Shown: piece after piece, positions 1 to 8,293 of the stretch
Numbering within the stretch: position 1 is the first letter of the stretch
Layout: each line of letters opens with the position of its first letter
Origin: Peribacillus simplex
Lineage (GTDB): Bacteria > Bacillota > Bacilli > Bacillales > DSM-1321
DNA: 64,000 nucleotides
Direction of reading: 5' to 3'
NCBI RefSeq assembly: GCF_001542915.1
Contig: NZ_LNNH01000029.1
Coordinates: 62,001-126,000, forward strand
The notes under the pieces: generated by a model
Seen by the model: the letters and a program-made list of their open reading frames with translations, nothing else
Database searches by the model: none
Told to the model about the DNA's origin: nothing
Program-made: the position numbers and the translations under genes

Positions 1-215
1 CCCGCTACCGCACCAATCCAGGAAAATAAAAATCCCCACCAAAGGCCAAAAGCGGTTGCATTAGCCAACACGAACACCACTAAAGGTAAAAAGGGCAAGA
101 ACGCTTCCAGCATCGGCAGTAAGATACCGGGAATCGGGCCGAATGAGCGATATTGCTGAATAAGCCCCGAAATATGATCAAGTGTAAACCACTCACGTAT
201 TGTCTCCAAGTCCAT
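1..215 (-). CDS. TVP38/TMEM64 (DedA-like) membrane protein, N-terminal part
   Basis: This is the first 71 codons of a gene that runs off the left edge of the window. The ATG at 215 is preceded by a GAGGGAGATA ribosome binding site. The peptide has an amphipathic start, a glycine/proline-rich re-entrant segment (FGPIPGILLPMLEAFLPFLP) and a long hydrophobic run, the typical N-terminus of TVP38/TMEM64-SNARE-associated proteins. These are polytopic inner-membrane proteins linked to lipid scrambling or membrane homeostasis. In B. subtilis a family member, yhjE, lies in the comK neighbourhood, so this may be its orthologue. The catalytic and C-terminal parts cannot be seen. Confidence 0.7.
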   Translation of the reverse strand, partial: MDLETIREWFTLDHISGLIQQYRSFGPIPGILLPMLEAFLPFLPLVVFVLANATAFGLWWGFLFSWIGAVA

Positions 216-505
216 AATTATCTCCCTCGACATGCTGCCGTCAAAGCAGCATAAACTTATTAAAAAGATGTTTATTTTAGATATATCACTTTCTTCTGAA
301 ATTGCAAGAATTATTATCCATATATCTTCATACTTTCCCTATCTCAGGAAATCATAATCTTGTTAATGAAATTTTCACCATTTTTTAAAACAGCTTGCAT
401 ATCGATTGAAAATACATTAGGATAATCAAACAAGAACAAATGTTCTATGTGTTATAAATGTTACATATTCATAGTAAAAAAGTGTTTTGTCAGAAAGGGG
501 CGGTC
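216..505. other. Divergent intergenic region, possible sigma-A promoter
   Basis: No gene is visible in this 290-base AT-rich stretch between two divergent genes. A candidate rightward promoter reads TTGCAT (396-401), 17 bases, TAGGAT (419-424), which would serve the YhjD-like gene. The match is only moderate. Confidence 0.35.
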
Positions 506-880
506 ATGATGACCCGCATTCCAGAGGATGACCGGAATATGATCGAAAAAGCCATCTACCTACCGATGGTGATTACAGTCTTAAACCGGGATCTCAAAGT
601 CATCGAAATCAGTCCGTTTAAATTAAGAAGGCCCTATTCCGAGCTAGTCGAGCACATCCTAAAAATCGTTCAGGACGATTTTGCCGAGGTTCGTCGATAT
701 CTGCGCAAGGAAAATATTAAGGTAAGTGAAATCAAACGCGATGAATCCTTCACGATGTATTGTTTTTTATACAAAGGATACGAGGAACATCATAATTATT
801 TCAATCCGCGCCTTCGCAACAAAACCGAAGACCTGTTATGTTATTACTTTTTCGAGAGAAGCCACCGTTCTACGAATTAG
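506..880 (+). CDS. yhjD: YhjD-like conserved hypothetical protein
   Basis: A 124-residue soluble protein of unknown function. An in-frame ORF opens at 458, but the ribosome binding site AAAGGGGCGG lies directly before the ATG-ATG at 506/509, so 506 is chosen. The N-terminus MMTRIPEDDRNMIEKAIYLP resembles YhjD of B. subtilis as I remember it, and the neighbourhood (comK, YhjE-like gene) agrees. The rest alternates charged helices with an aromatic C-terminal segment (YYFF), and there is no signal peptide or transmembrane segment. The gene is monocistronic and ends at a strong terminator at 961-997. The family assignment is from recall. Confidence 0.6.
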   Translation: MMTRIPEDDRNMIEKAIYLPMVITVLNRDLKVIEISPFKLRRPYSELVEHILKIVQDDFAEVRRYLRKENIKVSEIKRDESFTMYCFLYKGYEEHHNYFNPRLRNKTEDLLCYYFFERSHRSTN

Positions 881-960
881 CGGGTTACAGACATACCTAT
901 CCTGTAGATGCCGAATATTTAGGGTGGAGGAAATGAATGTAAGTAAATAGTATCATAAAT

Positions 961-997
961 AACTCCCTTATCTTTTTCTGATAAGGGAGTTCATTTT
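961..997 (+). terminator. Rho-independent terminator after yhjD
   Basis: A perfect 12-bp inverted repeat (AACTCCCTTATC and GATAAGGGAGTT) with a T-rich loop is followed by CATTTTG. It closes the yhjD unit and separates it from the leftward comK unit. Confidence 0.8.
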
Positions 998-1013
998 GAT
1001 GATTATAATCTAT

Positions 1014-1247
1014 TCACTTCACACGCCTCCATCGCCGATTTAAAAATGACCTAGAAATAAAATCCATTAAATGATAGATTTCCCAATCCGATATCGGTGA
1101 CTTATTCACGTATAAGCATGGGTCTGGATAAACCCACTTGAACGGGGGGGACCTGATATGATAAAACGGCAGTTTCAATGGAACCGTACCCCATTTAGCA
1201 CTGTAGCGATTAATAGTAAGAAACTTGTTCCATTCATTTTCATCCAT
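1014..1247 (-). CDS. Small ORF directly downstream of comK, unknown function
   Basis: A 77-residue basic, tryptophan- and proline-rich ORF that I do not recognise. It has no signal or membrane segment, and a short basic tail (RRWRRVK) ends it. Its ATG at 1247 lacks a good ribosome binding site. A strong AGGAGG does overlap the comK stop and sits 4 bases before a GTG at 1283, which is in the same frame as this ORF but cut off by a TAA at 1263-1265. Either the gene starts weakly at 1247 or its native start has been broken by a nonsense codon. It may be co-transcribed with comK. It could also be a decayed gene. Confidence 0.45.
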   Translation of the reverse strand: MDENEWNKFLTINRYSAKWGTVPLKLPFYHIRSPPFKWVYPDPCLYVNKSPISDWEIYHLMDFISRSFLNRRWRRVK

Positions 1248-1293
1248 TTTCTTTACATTCGATTAGCCTTTCCTTACATTCACTTTTCCTCCT

Positions 1294-1854
1294 CTAACGT
1301 GGAATATACTTTGAATTCAACTCTGAAGCCTTGGCTCCATTGGCATCGGTGAATAAATAGAAAGACTTTCTCTTGGTTTCCTCAATCCTCTGGATCAGTT
1401 TCGTTTTTAAAAAGGATGTCCGGTGCAGCTGATTTTCGAACGAGCTGTACGATACCTCTAAGTCGATCGATTGTTTATTCCGGAATGTAACGGTTGTATG
1501 TTTGGAGTCCAGGCGATCATAGGCTACGACATGCTCATGTGATAACCAGATGCATGGTAGACGCAGCGGAGATGTAGTTGGAAAGAAGAAAATCGAACTG
1601 GTCGGATCAATCGCGATCGGTGCTTTATGCGTGATGTTTATGAGCTGCTTAGTGCCTTGTCTACGCCCTTCGTAGCTGGATCCGAAGAATTCACAGCTTC
1701 TCTTGATAATTTCCAACGGCTTGAAAGGGGATATGAACTCGTCCTCCATTTCAACGATACGGGCATAAATTTTACTGCCATAGTTGAGCGGTGCAACCAT
1801 AAGTGTTTGGGGCGTTATTTCATATTCCTCTATGATTCCCTCGTTGTGTTGCAT
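1294..1854 (-). CDS. comK: Competence transcription factor ComK
   Basis: A 186-residue homologue of ComK, the DNA-binding master activator of competence that switches on DNA uptake and recombination genes. Recognition rests on hallmark stretches: KPLEIIKRSCEFFGSSYEGR, then KAPIAIDPTSSIFFFPT, WLSHEHVV and SYSSFENQ, in the order found in B. subtilis ComK (192 residues). The ATG at 1854 follows GAGGTGGG; an adjacent TTG at 1857 is an alternative. Function requires binding AT-boxes upstream of targets. The C-terminal tail is slightly shorter than in B. subtilis, and this tail is where MecA/Clp regulation acts in that species. A small ORF follows immediately. Divergent from it lies an IDEAL-domain gene, as in B. 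subtilis. Confidence 0.93.
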   Translation of the reverse strand: MQHNEGIIEEYEITPQTLMVAPLNYGSKIYARIVEMEDEFISPFKPLEIIKRSCEFFGSSYEGRRQGTKQLINITHKAPIAIDPTSSIFFFPTTSPLRLPCIWLSHEHVVAYDRLDSKHTTVTFRNKQSIDLEVSYSSFENQLHRTSFLKTKLIQRIEETKRKSFYLFTDANGAKASELNSKYIPR

Positions 1855-2153
1855 CAATTTTAACCCACCTCTTCCTCATTGCATTAGGATTCAACGTTTT
1901 ACTAAAGGCATTCGTCCCCTTTCACCGACAATTGGTGAAGAGTACCAGTCCATATAAGTAAATTTCCTCACTATAATAGCACAATAAATTATGAGAAATT
2001 TAAAGTTCACAAAAAATTAAAAATTCTTTCAAAAAGCGGTCGTTCCGCCATCTATATGACACATTTTCTATTAATATTAGAATTTTTTAAATTTTCAGTT
2101 GATTTTATCCGCGCAAATCCATATACTAATAAAAAGGGTCAGGGGTGGTAACT
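1855..2153. promoter_or_regulatory. comK / IDEAL-protein divergent regulatory region
   Basis: About 300 bases, strongly AT-rich, between two divergent genes. This is where promoters and autoregulatory ComK AT-boxes would be expected. A- and T-tracts are present (for example around 2015-2035 and 2085-2100), but no pair fits AAAA-N5-TTTT cleanly, so no site is called. No ORF is visible. Confidence 0.4.
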
Positions 2154-2390
2154 TTGAAAAATGAAAAATCTTATTCAGAGTCAGTGAAGTCCTTATCAAT
2201 GAGCGAGATGAAAAACGATGCCGTGGTTCAGGAAATGTTGATTGATATGATTATTCTGGAAGCCGTCCTTACTACCAAAAAGAATATCCTTGCGAAGCAA
2301 ATTGATGAAGCCTTGGATATGAAAAACAAACCTTTATTTCTGAAACTTAGTTCTGAAATGAACGTTTTACTAGAACAATTTGGAAATTAA
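2154..2390 (+). CDS. yhzC: IDEAL-domain protein (YhzC-like)
   Basis: A 78-residue protein ending in an IDEAL domain: KQIDEALDMKNKPLFLKLSS contains the name-giving IDEAL-type stretch followed by the usual helix. IDEAL domains are short protein-interaction modules found on several Bacillus regulators, including the ComK-related YpiB/YhzC group. The TTG at 2154 is preferred because GGGGTGG lies five bases upstream; a GTG at 2145 is in frame. It is divergent from comK, the same arrangement as yhzC in B. subtilis. Function is unknown; a regulatory partner role is inferred only from the domain and location. Confidence 0.7.
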   Translation: MKNEKSYSESVKSLSMSEMKNDAVVQEMLIDMIILEAVLTTKKNILAKQIDEALDMKNKPLFLKLSSEMNVLLEQFGN

Positions 2391-2420
2391 CACCCGCGAT
2401 TAAATGACAACCGAATCATC

Positions 2421-2450
2421 AAAAAAGCCTCCCTTCATGAGGGAGGCTTC
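2421..2450 (-). terminator. Terminator of the YitT-family gene
   Basis: AAGCCTCCC and GGGAGGCTT form a 9-bp stem. On the minus strand a run of six U follows, so it mainly terminates the leftward YitT gene. It may also stop the rightward IDEAL-protein transcript. Confidence 0.75.
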
Positions 2451-2541
2451 AGTTTGTAGACAAAAGTGGTCCTACTCACGTGTTTGTAACAATGTGACAC
2501 CGGGAGCGCCGGCACATGGGAAACGTCAAGGGCTTTGCTGA

Positions 2542-3351
2542 TCATTCCTTATGAAACATTCCCATGACCTCGGCTGTTTCCGTTATATTGACAAAGGCAT
2601 TTGGGTCCACTTCTTTTATCATCGTTTTGACGTCGGTTAATTGGTAACGGGTGATGACCGTCATCATCACTTTACTCTTTTCCCCCGAGTATGCACCTTC
2701 ACCATCCATGACTGTAATCCCGCGATATAAGTTGGTCAGGAGCTTCGTTTTCATCTCATCACTCTTTTTCGTAACGATCATCAAAGTTAATTTTATGTGG
2801 TTGGAGTGAATCGTATCGATAACTTTTCCAGCTGCATATATGGAAATCAATGTATATAGTGCAGCATCCCAGCCAAAAATGAAGCCTGAAATGACCACCA
2901 CGACTGCATTCATCACCGATAGTAATGAACCAAGCGGGAAGTCGCTCTTCTTAGCCAAAAGCATGGCGATGATATCAAACCCGCCGGAGGAGCCTGAAGC
3001 ACGGAAGATGATCCCGATACCGAACCCGGAAATGATTCCGCCGAATAAAGAGGACAAAATCGGTTCAGTGGATACTCCATGAATGGGGATCAGGTATAAA
3101 CTGATGGAAATTACGACAACTGACAATATCGTATATGTGATGAACCGCCTTCCCAATTTGAGGTATCCGAGAATCAGCAATGGCAGGTTCAACAGAAAAT
3201 TCAATATACCTGTATTCACTGGAGTGATGATTCCCAGCATGATCGCAATTCCACTAAGTCCGCTGCTTAAAATTAAATGAGGTATCAAAAATAAGTTATA
3301 GGCAACTGCAACAAGCACTGAGCCTAAGGTGATGAGAAGTACATTATACAT
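2542..3351 (-). CDS. YitT family membrane protein
   Basis: A 269-residue protein of the YitT/DUF161-DUF2179 family. It has about five N-terminal transmembrane helices (residues 1-185) with glycine-rich turns (ASGSSGGFDIIAMLL), then a soluble DUF2179 domain (about 190-265: TLMIVTKKSDEMK ... YRGITVMDGEGAYSG). Members of unknown transport function are present in several copies in bacilli (YitT, YpjC, YqfU, YvjA, YdeO). The ATG at 3351 follows AAGGAGATC. It is transcribed alone and ends at the hairpin at 2421-2450. Which paralogue it matches cannot be told from the sequence alone. Confidence 0.85.
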   Translation of the reverse strand: MYNVLLITLGSVLVAVAYNLFLIPHLILSSGLSGIAIMLGIITPVNTGILNFLLNLPLLILGYLKLGRRFITYTILSVVVISISLYLIPIHGVSTEPILSSLFGGIISGFGIGIIFRASGSSGGFDIIAMLLAKKSDFPLGSLLSVMNAVVVVISGFIFGWDAALYTLISIYAAGKVIDTIHSNHIKLTLMIVTKKSDEMKTKLLTNLYRGITVMDGEGAYSGEKSKVMMTVITRYQLTDVKTMIKEVDPNAFVNITETAEVMGMFHKE

Positions 3352-3466
3352 AACCGATCTCCTTAATCGAGCTGAGAATTTAATTAATTATAGTGGAGAA
3401 CATCAGCATTTATAAAATAAAAGTTTTTTCTGATAAATCCCGGCTATCCGTATCCTCAGATCATAT

Positions 3467-3494
3467 AAAAAAACCAGCTGTTCTTCAGCTGGCT
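3467..3494 (-). terminator. Terminator of yhfN
   Basis: CAGCTGGC/ACCAGCTG stem with a TTCTT loop, starting at the yhfN stop codon. It is followed on the minus strand by a run of T. Confidence 0.75.
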
Positions 3495-3495
3495 T

Positions 3496-4761
3496 TCAAT
3501 CACCCTTTGCATTTGCCTTTTCGATTGTGGAAATCCGTTCGAGCATGGTTGGATGTGAATACCGCAGCCATTTCACCAAAAATGGCGGGTTCACCTGACT
3601 TAACCCAGATCTGGTGAGTTCCTGAAATGTGGTAATTGCCGATTCTTTATCCCCGGTCATTTCGATGGCATACCGGTCTGCCCTCGTTTCTTCGTATCTG
3701 GACACGAAATTCGAGAGCGGACTGGAAATAAAAAGCAGCATGGCCGTGATCAAAAGAAATAAGGGCAATGAAGAAATGCTGCCTACCGAATGCACCTTTA
3801 ACAGATGACCCCAGCGCTTAATGACATAATTCATGATTCTCGAGGTCAGCCACAGCCCGATCAAGGTCATTCCTAGATAACCGGCAATGCCGAAATAGAT
3901 ATGCTTTTCTACATAATGAGCCATTTCATGTGCCATGATGAAAAGGATTTCGTCTTCCTTCAGTTTGTTCAAGGTCGTATCCCAAAGGACGATTCTTGAG
4001 TTGGAACCTATACCTGTCACATAGGCATTCAATGAATTCGTCTTTTCCGCCATATTAACTTCATACACGTGCTCAGCCGGAATTTCCGCCTGTGCGGCGA
4101 GTGACAATATTTCCGTTTCCAACTCTTTATTTTTGAGCGGATAAAATTCATTGTACAGAGGATCGATCAATACAGGCTGAACAAACATCAAGAACAGCGT
4201 AAATGGGATCGATAGCATCCAAGCATAGAGCCACCACTTTTTTGCACTTTTCTTCATTAACCAATATAGGACGGATACAATGATGAACATCATTCCGAAA
4301 TTCACCCAGAATTCAATGATTCCATCCTTCATCCATGAGGTGAAGCTTTGTGTACTGATATGGTAGTTCTTACTAAGCCAATAGCCAATGAAGCTTATTG
4401 GAAAAAGTGCCAAATAAGAAATGATGGAAAGCCAGAATAAATAAATGCCTGTTTGGATCACTTTTCGCTTTGTAACGGCCGATGCCGACTTTTCAAATGC
4501 CCTGGATATGCCAAATAATAAAACGAAAAAATACAGCAGCCATTCATATGGTGTGGAAACGAAAAATATGAAATTCCGCAATCCTGAATATTCTTCGCTA
4601 AGCTTTAATTCCCTTGCATTCAGGAATGTAGCAGGATCTGCTGCAGTACCTCGCAATGCATCGGGAATCGCAGTATTTGCCCCATAAAAAATATACCAAT
4701 ACATCACTGCTACATAAAGGATATATACTAGAATAGCTCTCCCAGCCCATTTTCTAACCAT
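3496..4761 (-). CDS. yhfN: M48 family membrane zinc protease (Ste24/CAAX-type)
   Basis: A 421-residue integral membrane metalloprotease of the Ste24 type, close in length to B. subtilis YhfN (426). The zinc motif HEMAH appears in FIMAHEMAHYVEKH, with a downstream ETRAD glutamate motif (RYEETRADRYAIEM) as third zinc ligand. Four to five transmembrane helices precede the motif and two follow it. An N-terminal CAAX-protease membrane domain (PYEWLLYFFVLLFGISRAF) is visible. Substrates are unknown in bacilli; the family cleaves peptides at or in the membrane. The ATG at 4761 follows GAAGGAGGGGC. It is monocistronic. Confidence 0.88.
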   Translation of the reverse strand: MVRKWAGRAILVYILYVAVMYWYIFYGANTAIPDALRGTAADPATFLNARELKLSEEYSGLRNFIFFVSTPYEWLLYFFVLLFGISRAFEKSASAVTKRKVIQTGIYLFWLSIISYLALFPISFIGYWLSKNYHISTQSFTSWMKDGIIEFWVNFGMMFIIVSVLYWLMKKSAKKWWLYAWMLSIPFTLFLMFVQPVLIDPLYNEFYPLKNKELETEILSLAAQAEIPAEHVYEVNMAEKTNSLNAYVTGIGSNSRIVLWDTTLNKLKEDEILFIMAHEMAHYVEKHIYFGIAGYLGMTLIGLWLTSRIMNYVIKRWGHLLKVHSVGSISSLPLFLLITAMLLFISSPLSNFVSRYEETRADRYAIEMTGDKESAITTFQELTRSGLSQVNPPFLVKWLRYSHPTMLERISTIEKANAKGD

Positions 4762-5007
4762 GATGCCCCTCCTTCGAATCTCTCCCTCATAATAGTTTAA
4801 TCCAAAACGGACAGGTTAGAACCGCATTTCCATCCAATATTATTCATTCCGTCAAGCCTTATTGCCGTTAACCATCTCTGGACCATTCGACAATGACATA
4901 CAGCATTAAACACATATGAGTGCAAATGAGCGGGGTGCAGTAAAGCTCCGGCAGCTAACAAGCATGGCACAGGCCCTTGTTGATCAAAGTTTTGACTGGT
5001 CAGCCCT

Positions 5008-5670
5008 TCATGTCCTATTTTGAAATTTATACAAAAGCGCCATAAGTTCCGGACGATTGCTCACATTCATTTTTTTATAAAGCCGGCTGATATAATTTTT
5101 GACCGTTCCTATGGATAAATATAGTTTTTTGGAAATCTGCTGATTCGTTTGTCCTTCGGTGAGGAGAATGAGCAGTTCATACTCACGTTTGGAAAAGGAG
5201 CCCAATTTTTCGATTGCCTTTTCCAAGGCCGCATTCCCCTGCCCCACCCCTTCCTGCTGAAGCTTCTTCATCAAAAAAGATTTAACAGTGGCAGGATAGA
5301 CGATTTGCCCGTTGGCGCATTGCCGGATCGCTGCCACTACTTGCTCCATTCCGCCATCCTGTAACACGTAACCTGCTGCGCCATGGGATATCGCTTCAAT
5401 GAGATAGTGATTCTCGGGATAGGCAGCACGGATGACTATCGGGATGGAAGGATGTTTTTCCTTCAGCATCACCATCATTTCCTGTCCATGTGTCCATGAT
5501 GAGCGGACATCAAAAAGAATGACATCAGGCATGACTGCCGCAGTAACATCAAGGCTGCGCAATTCCCTTTCAGTTTCAGTGGCTCCAATGACCGTAATGT
5601 CTTCCTCCTTTTCGATGATTCCCTTAAGCCCCCCTTGTTTACTGACTAACAATAGCTTAATCAACTTCAT
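5008..5670 (-). CDS. Orphan NarL/LuxR-type response regulator with degenerate receiver
   Basis: A 220-residue two-domain protein: a receiver-like fold (residues 3-120) and a LuxR helix-turn-helix (about 155-215, FSKREYELLILLTEGQTNQQ, TVKNYISRLYKKMNV). The ATG at 5670 is chosen over 5691 because AGGTG lies six bases before it. The receiver keeps the phospho-acceptor Asp (D54, ILFDVRSS) but lacks the usual acidic pair after the first strand (LLLVSKQGG). The conserved Thr/Ser is Ala82, and the conserved Lys is Gln104 (GYVLQDGG). No histidine kinase gene is adjacent. It therefore probably binds DNA without classical phosphorelay control. Targets are unknown. Confidence 0.85.
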   Translation of the reverse strand: MKLIKLLLVSKQGGLKGIIEKEEDITVIGATETERELRSLDVTAAVMPDVILFDVRSSWTHGQEMMVMLKEKHPSIPIVIRAAYPENHYLIEAISHGAAGYVLQDGGMEQVVAAIRQCANGQIVYPATVKSFLMKKLQQEGVGQGNAALEKAIEKLGSFSKREYELLILLTEGQTNQQISKKLYLSIGTVKNYISRLYKKMNVSNRPELMALLYKFQNRT

Positions 5671-5867
5671 ATCTTCACCTGTTCTTTTCATTATTGGCTA
5701 CATTTTTTCATGGTTTCATCAAGTAGTTCATTTGAACTATATTTTACTTCTTAATTCACTTGATAACAATATAAGTCAATTATATGTAAAATCCAAATTT
5801 AAACTGTAAGAACACGTAAAAAAAGATAGTTCCCTGAATATAAATAATGCTATCAACCCGTTTGCCT

Positions 5868-6395
5868 TCAGGATGATAGCCTTTTTCTTTGTTCCTCATC
5901 AATAAGTTTGTCAAGGTTCATGATGCTTTCCTTTGCCCTGAGGAAATCAATTTTGCGGTAATGGTGCTTTCCGCCCTCTTCTTCATCTTTTTCGTCTGCC
6001 CATTTGACGACCTGCTGCAGTGGGGTCCGGATAATATCATTTGAAGGTAAGAATGAATCGGTGTGAAATAATATGGCGAGGGAAATGGTCTTTGCCTTGA
6101 TCGGATTTTCACCGAGGCGGATTAACAATTTATGTGCTCTTTCCGCGCCTTTAATCGGATGGATATCATTTTGCTTGTACAGGTCATAATCCCATTTTCC
6201 ATTGCGGTACCAGGTGAAGTGACCCATATCATGCAAAAGACCTGCCTTGGCCGCAATATCCGGATCGATGTTATATTCGTTGGCAAGGTGAAACGAGTGG
6301 TATGCCACCGCAATCGCATGGGCAAGTCCTGAGCGGTTCAAGTATTTTTGAGCAATGGGATGTGTAAAAACATCTAACAGCTTTACATCTCTCAT
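5868..6395 (-). CDS. HD-domain phosphohydrolase
   Basis: A 175-residue HD-superfamily protein. Metal ligands are visible as H26 (GLAHAIAVAYHS), the HD pair in KAGLLHDMGHF, and later histidines/Asp (LFHTDSF, KWADEKDEEEGG). Family members hydrolyse phosphomonoester or phosphodiester bonds in nucleotides; the substrate here cannot be inferred. The ATG at 6395 follows AAGGAGGGG. It lies alone between the regulator gene and lcfB. Its stop codon overlaps a weak inverted repeat (GCTATCA at 5849 and TGATAGC at 5874) that could act in termination. Confidence 0.8.
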   Translation of the reverse strand: MRDVKLLDVFTHPIAQKYLNRSGLAHAIAVAYHSFHLANEYNIDPDIAAKAGLLHDMGHFTWYRNGKWDYDLYKQNDIHPIKGAERAHKLLIRLGENPIKAKTISLAILFHTDSFLPSNDIIRTPLQQVVKWADEKDEEEGGKHHYRKIDFLRAKESIMNLDKLIDEEQRKRLSS

Positions 6396-6518
6396 CTAAC
6401 CCCTCCTTACAATTATGTGGAAATTTTTAATGTCAATCATAACTCTTTTAGAATAAAGAATCAATACTTAAAGCTTACCTCATATATATTTTATGCAGCG
6501 CATTACGCTTTGTTTGTA

Positions 6519-6556
6519 CAAAAAGACGACCATCGCCGGTTTGGCAATGGTCGCCC
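6519..6556 (-). terminator. Terminator of lcfB
   Basis: A strong stem (GCGACCATTGCC with GGCGATGGTCGTC) with a short loop. On the minus strand it is followed by TTTTTG. Confidence 0.8.
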
Positions 6557-6569
6557 TTGATCGATCCTT

Positions 6570-8114
6570 TTAGTTTTGGGTAACATGGGTTTTTAAAGAT
6601 CGCCTTAAAATTTTTCCTGTTGTGTTTTTTGGCAGTTCATCCAAAAATTCAATCTTTGCAGGAACCTTATATTTAGCCAAGTGCTCCAGGCAATAATCCA
6701 GGAGATCTTCCTCTGTCAATGCTTCGTTTTTCTTGACCACGAAGCATTGAACCACCTCTCCCTGATTTGGATCGGGAACGCCAATCGCTGCTGCCTCAAC
6801 TACTTCAGGGTGGGCATACAGAACTTCTTCGACTTCCCGTGGATATACGTTATATCCACCGACAATGATCAGTTCTTTTTTGCGATCTACGATGAAAAAG
6901 TACCCTTCATCATCCATCCGGGCTAAATCACCTGTATATAACCAGCCATCTTTCAACACAGCTGCCGACTCTTCAGGCATCTTATAATACCCCTTCATGA
7001 CATTAGGACCCCTGACAATCAATTCTCCGACCCCATTTGGCGGCACCTCTTCACCCAGCTCCGTGACGACCTTGTTTTCCACTCTGAGGATGGATGTTCC
7101 TATCGATCCCGCTTTCCTAGGGCGATCAAGAGGATTGAAGCATGTAACAGGAGAAGCTTCGGAGAGGCCATAGCCCTCTGAAACCCTAACATTGAATTTT
7201 TGCTCGAATGATTCAAGCAGAGATATCGGCATGGCTGATCCGCCTGAAATACAGATACGCAATGACCTTAAATCGTCTTTGTGCCCCTCCGGATATTGGA
7301 ACAGGAAATTATACATGGTAGGCACGCCAGCAAAAACGGTTGCATCATATTTTTTGACTTGCCTGAATATTTCCTTCGGACTGAATTGCGGCACAATTAA
7401 AAGCGTACCTCCTTGCAGCAATGGTGCATTCACGACGACCGTCAAACTGAAAACATGGAACATGGGCAAGGTGGTAATGACACGGTCATTTTCGGAAATC
7501 TTCAAGTATTCGCCTACATCATTTGCATTGGAGTAGATATTGGTGTGTGAGAGCATCGCCCCTTTAGGTTTTCCTGTTGTACCGGAAGTATAGAGGATGA
7601 TGGCCGTATCGTCGGAATCCAATTCCGGGCCTTGGAAGCTCGCATCCCCCGCTCCAACCATTTTTGTAAACGATTTCATTTTTTGATAAATGCTCAGTTC
7701 ACCACGATCCCCTTTATCGGGCTCAGTCTCACATATAACATAGTAATCTACATTTGAAAGAATTGGGTCCATTTTCTCAAATAAGGGTATCAGTTTATCC
7801 AATGCCACGACAACCTTTACATCGCCGCTGTTCAGGATGTATCCAATTTCATCAGGTGTGTAAATTGGATTTACGGGTATTACGGTAGCTCCTGCTCGTA
7901 TGGCTCCATACAATGAAATGATGAAATGTGGAGAATTCCCTAAAACCAGCGCAACATTATCACCTTTCGAAACACCAAGCTTATGTAGTTCATCGGCAAA
8001 CTTTGTAACGGCGCTGTCCAATTCCCCATACGAGGTTGATTGGTCCATAAAATAATAAGCTGGCTTTTCAGCCTGCCTTAAAGCCGTTTGATGAAGCTTT
8101 TCGGATAAATTCAT
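6570..8114 (-). CDS. lcfB: Long-chain fatty-acid CoA ligase
   Basis: A 514-residue AMP-forming acyl-CoA synthetase that activates long-chain fatty acids with ATP and CoA for beta-oxidation. The P-loop-like motif YTSGTTGKPKGAML (about 170), the GYGLSEASP motif (about 310), YTGDLARMDDEGY and the catalytic lysine region KNTTGKILRR at the C-terminus are all intact. The ATG at 8114 follows GGGGAGGGAGA. A perfect FadR-type palindrome lies 26 bases upstream. The position beside lplJ and yhfI matches B. subtilis lcfB (yhfL). The gene has its own promoter region and terminator. Confidence 0.93.
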   Translation of the reverse strand: MNLSEKLHQTALRQAEKPAYYFMDQSTSYGELDSAVTKFADELHKLGVSKGDNVALVLGNSPHFIISLYGAIRAGATVIPVNPIYTPDEIGYILNSGDVKVVVALDKLIPLFEKMDPILSNVDYYVICETEPDKGDRGELSIYQKMKSFTKMVGAGDASFQGPELDSDDTAIILYTSGTTGKPKGAMLSHTNIYSNANDVGEYLKISENDRVITTLPMFHVFSLTVVVNAPLLQGGTLLIVPQFSPKEIFRQVKKYDATVFAGVPTMYNFLFQYPEGHKDDLRSLRICISGGSAMPISLLESFEQKFNVRVSEGYGLSEASPVTCFNPLDRPRKAGSIGTSILRVENKVVTELGEEVPPNGVGELIVRGPNVMKGYYKMPEESAAVLKDGWLYTGDLARMDDEGYFFIVDRKKELIIVGGYNVYPREVEEVLYAHPEVVEAAAIGVPDPNQGEVVQCFVVKKNEALTEEDLLDYCLEHLAKYKVPAKIEFLDELPKNTTGKILRRSLKTHVTQN

Positions 8115-8139
8115 CGTTCTCCCTCCCCAGTTTACACCA

Positions 8140-8157
8140 TGAATGAATAGTCATTCA
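8140..8157. promoter_or_regulatory. FadR (TetR-family) operator upstream of lcfB
   Basis: TGAATGAATAGTCATTCA is an 18-base near-perfect palindrome that equals the B. subtilis FadR (YsiA) consensus TGAATGANTANTCATTCA as I know it. It lies between lplJ and lcfB, close to the lcfB start, so FadR without acyl-CoA should repress lcfB. Confidence 0.85.
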
Positions 8158-8256
8158 TTTTTATATTAAACTAAATACCTTTTTATTATATTAAAAGAAA
8201 ATGATTACAGCAACAATTTTATCCATATTCAAGCAATTACTGTCATTATCAGACAC

Positions 8257-8289
8257 AAAAGCCGTCCTATTAAGACAGGACGGCTTTTC
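8257..8289 (-). terminator. Terminator of lplJ
   Basis: GCCGTCCT and AGGACGGC stem with flanking A and T runs on both sides, so it can stop transcription in either direction. Confidence 0.8.
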
Positions 8290-8293
8290 AGGC

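Noticed and set aside
1860..2140. ComK AT-boxes (AAAA-N5-TTTT) upstream of comK
   Set aside because: The region is AT-rich enough for chance matches and no properly spaced pair was found.
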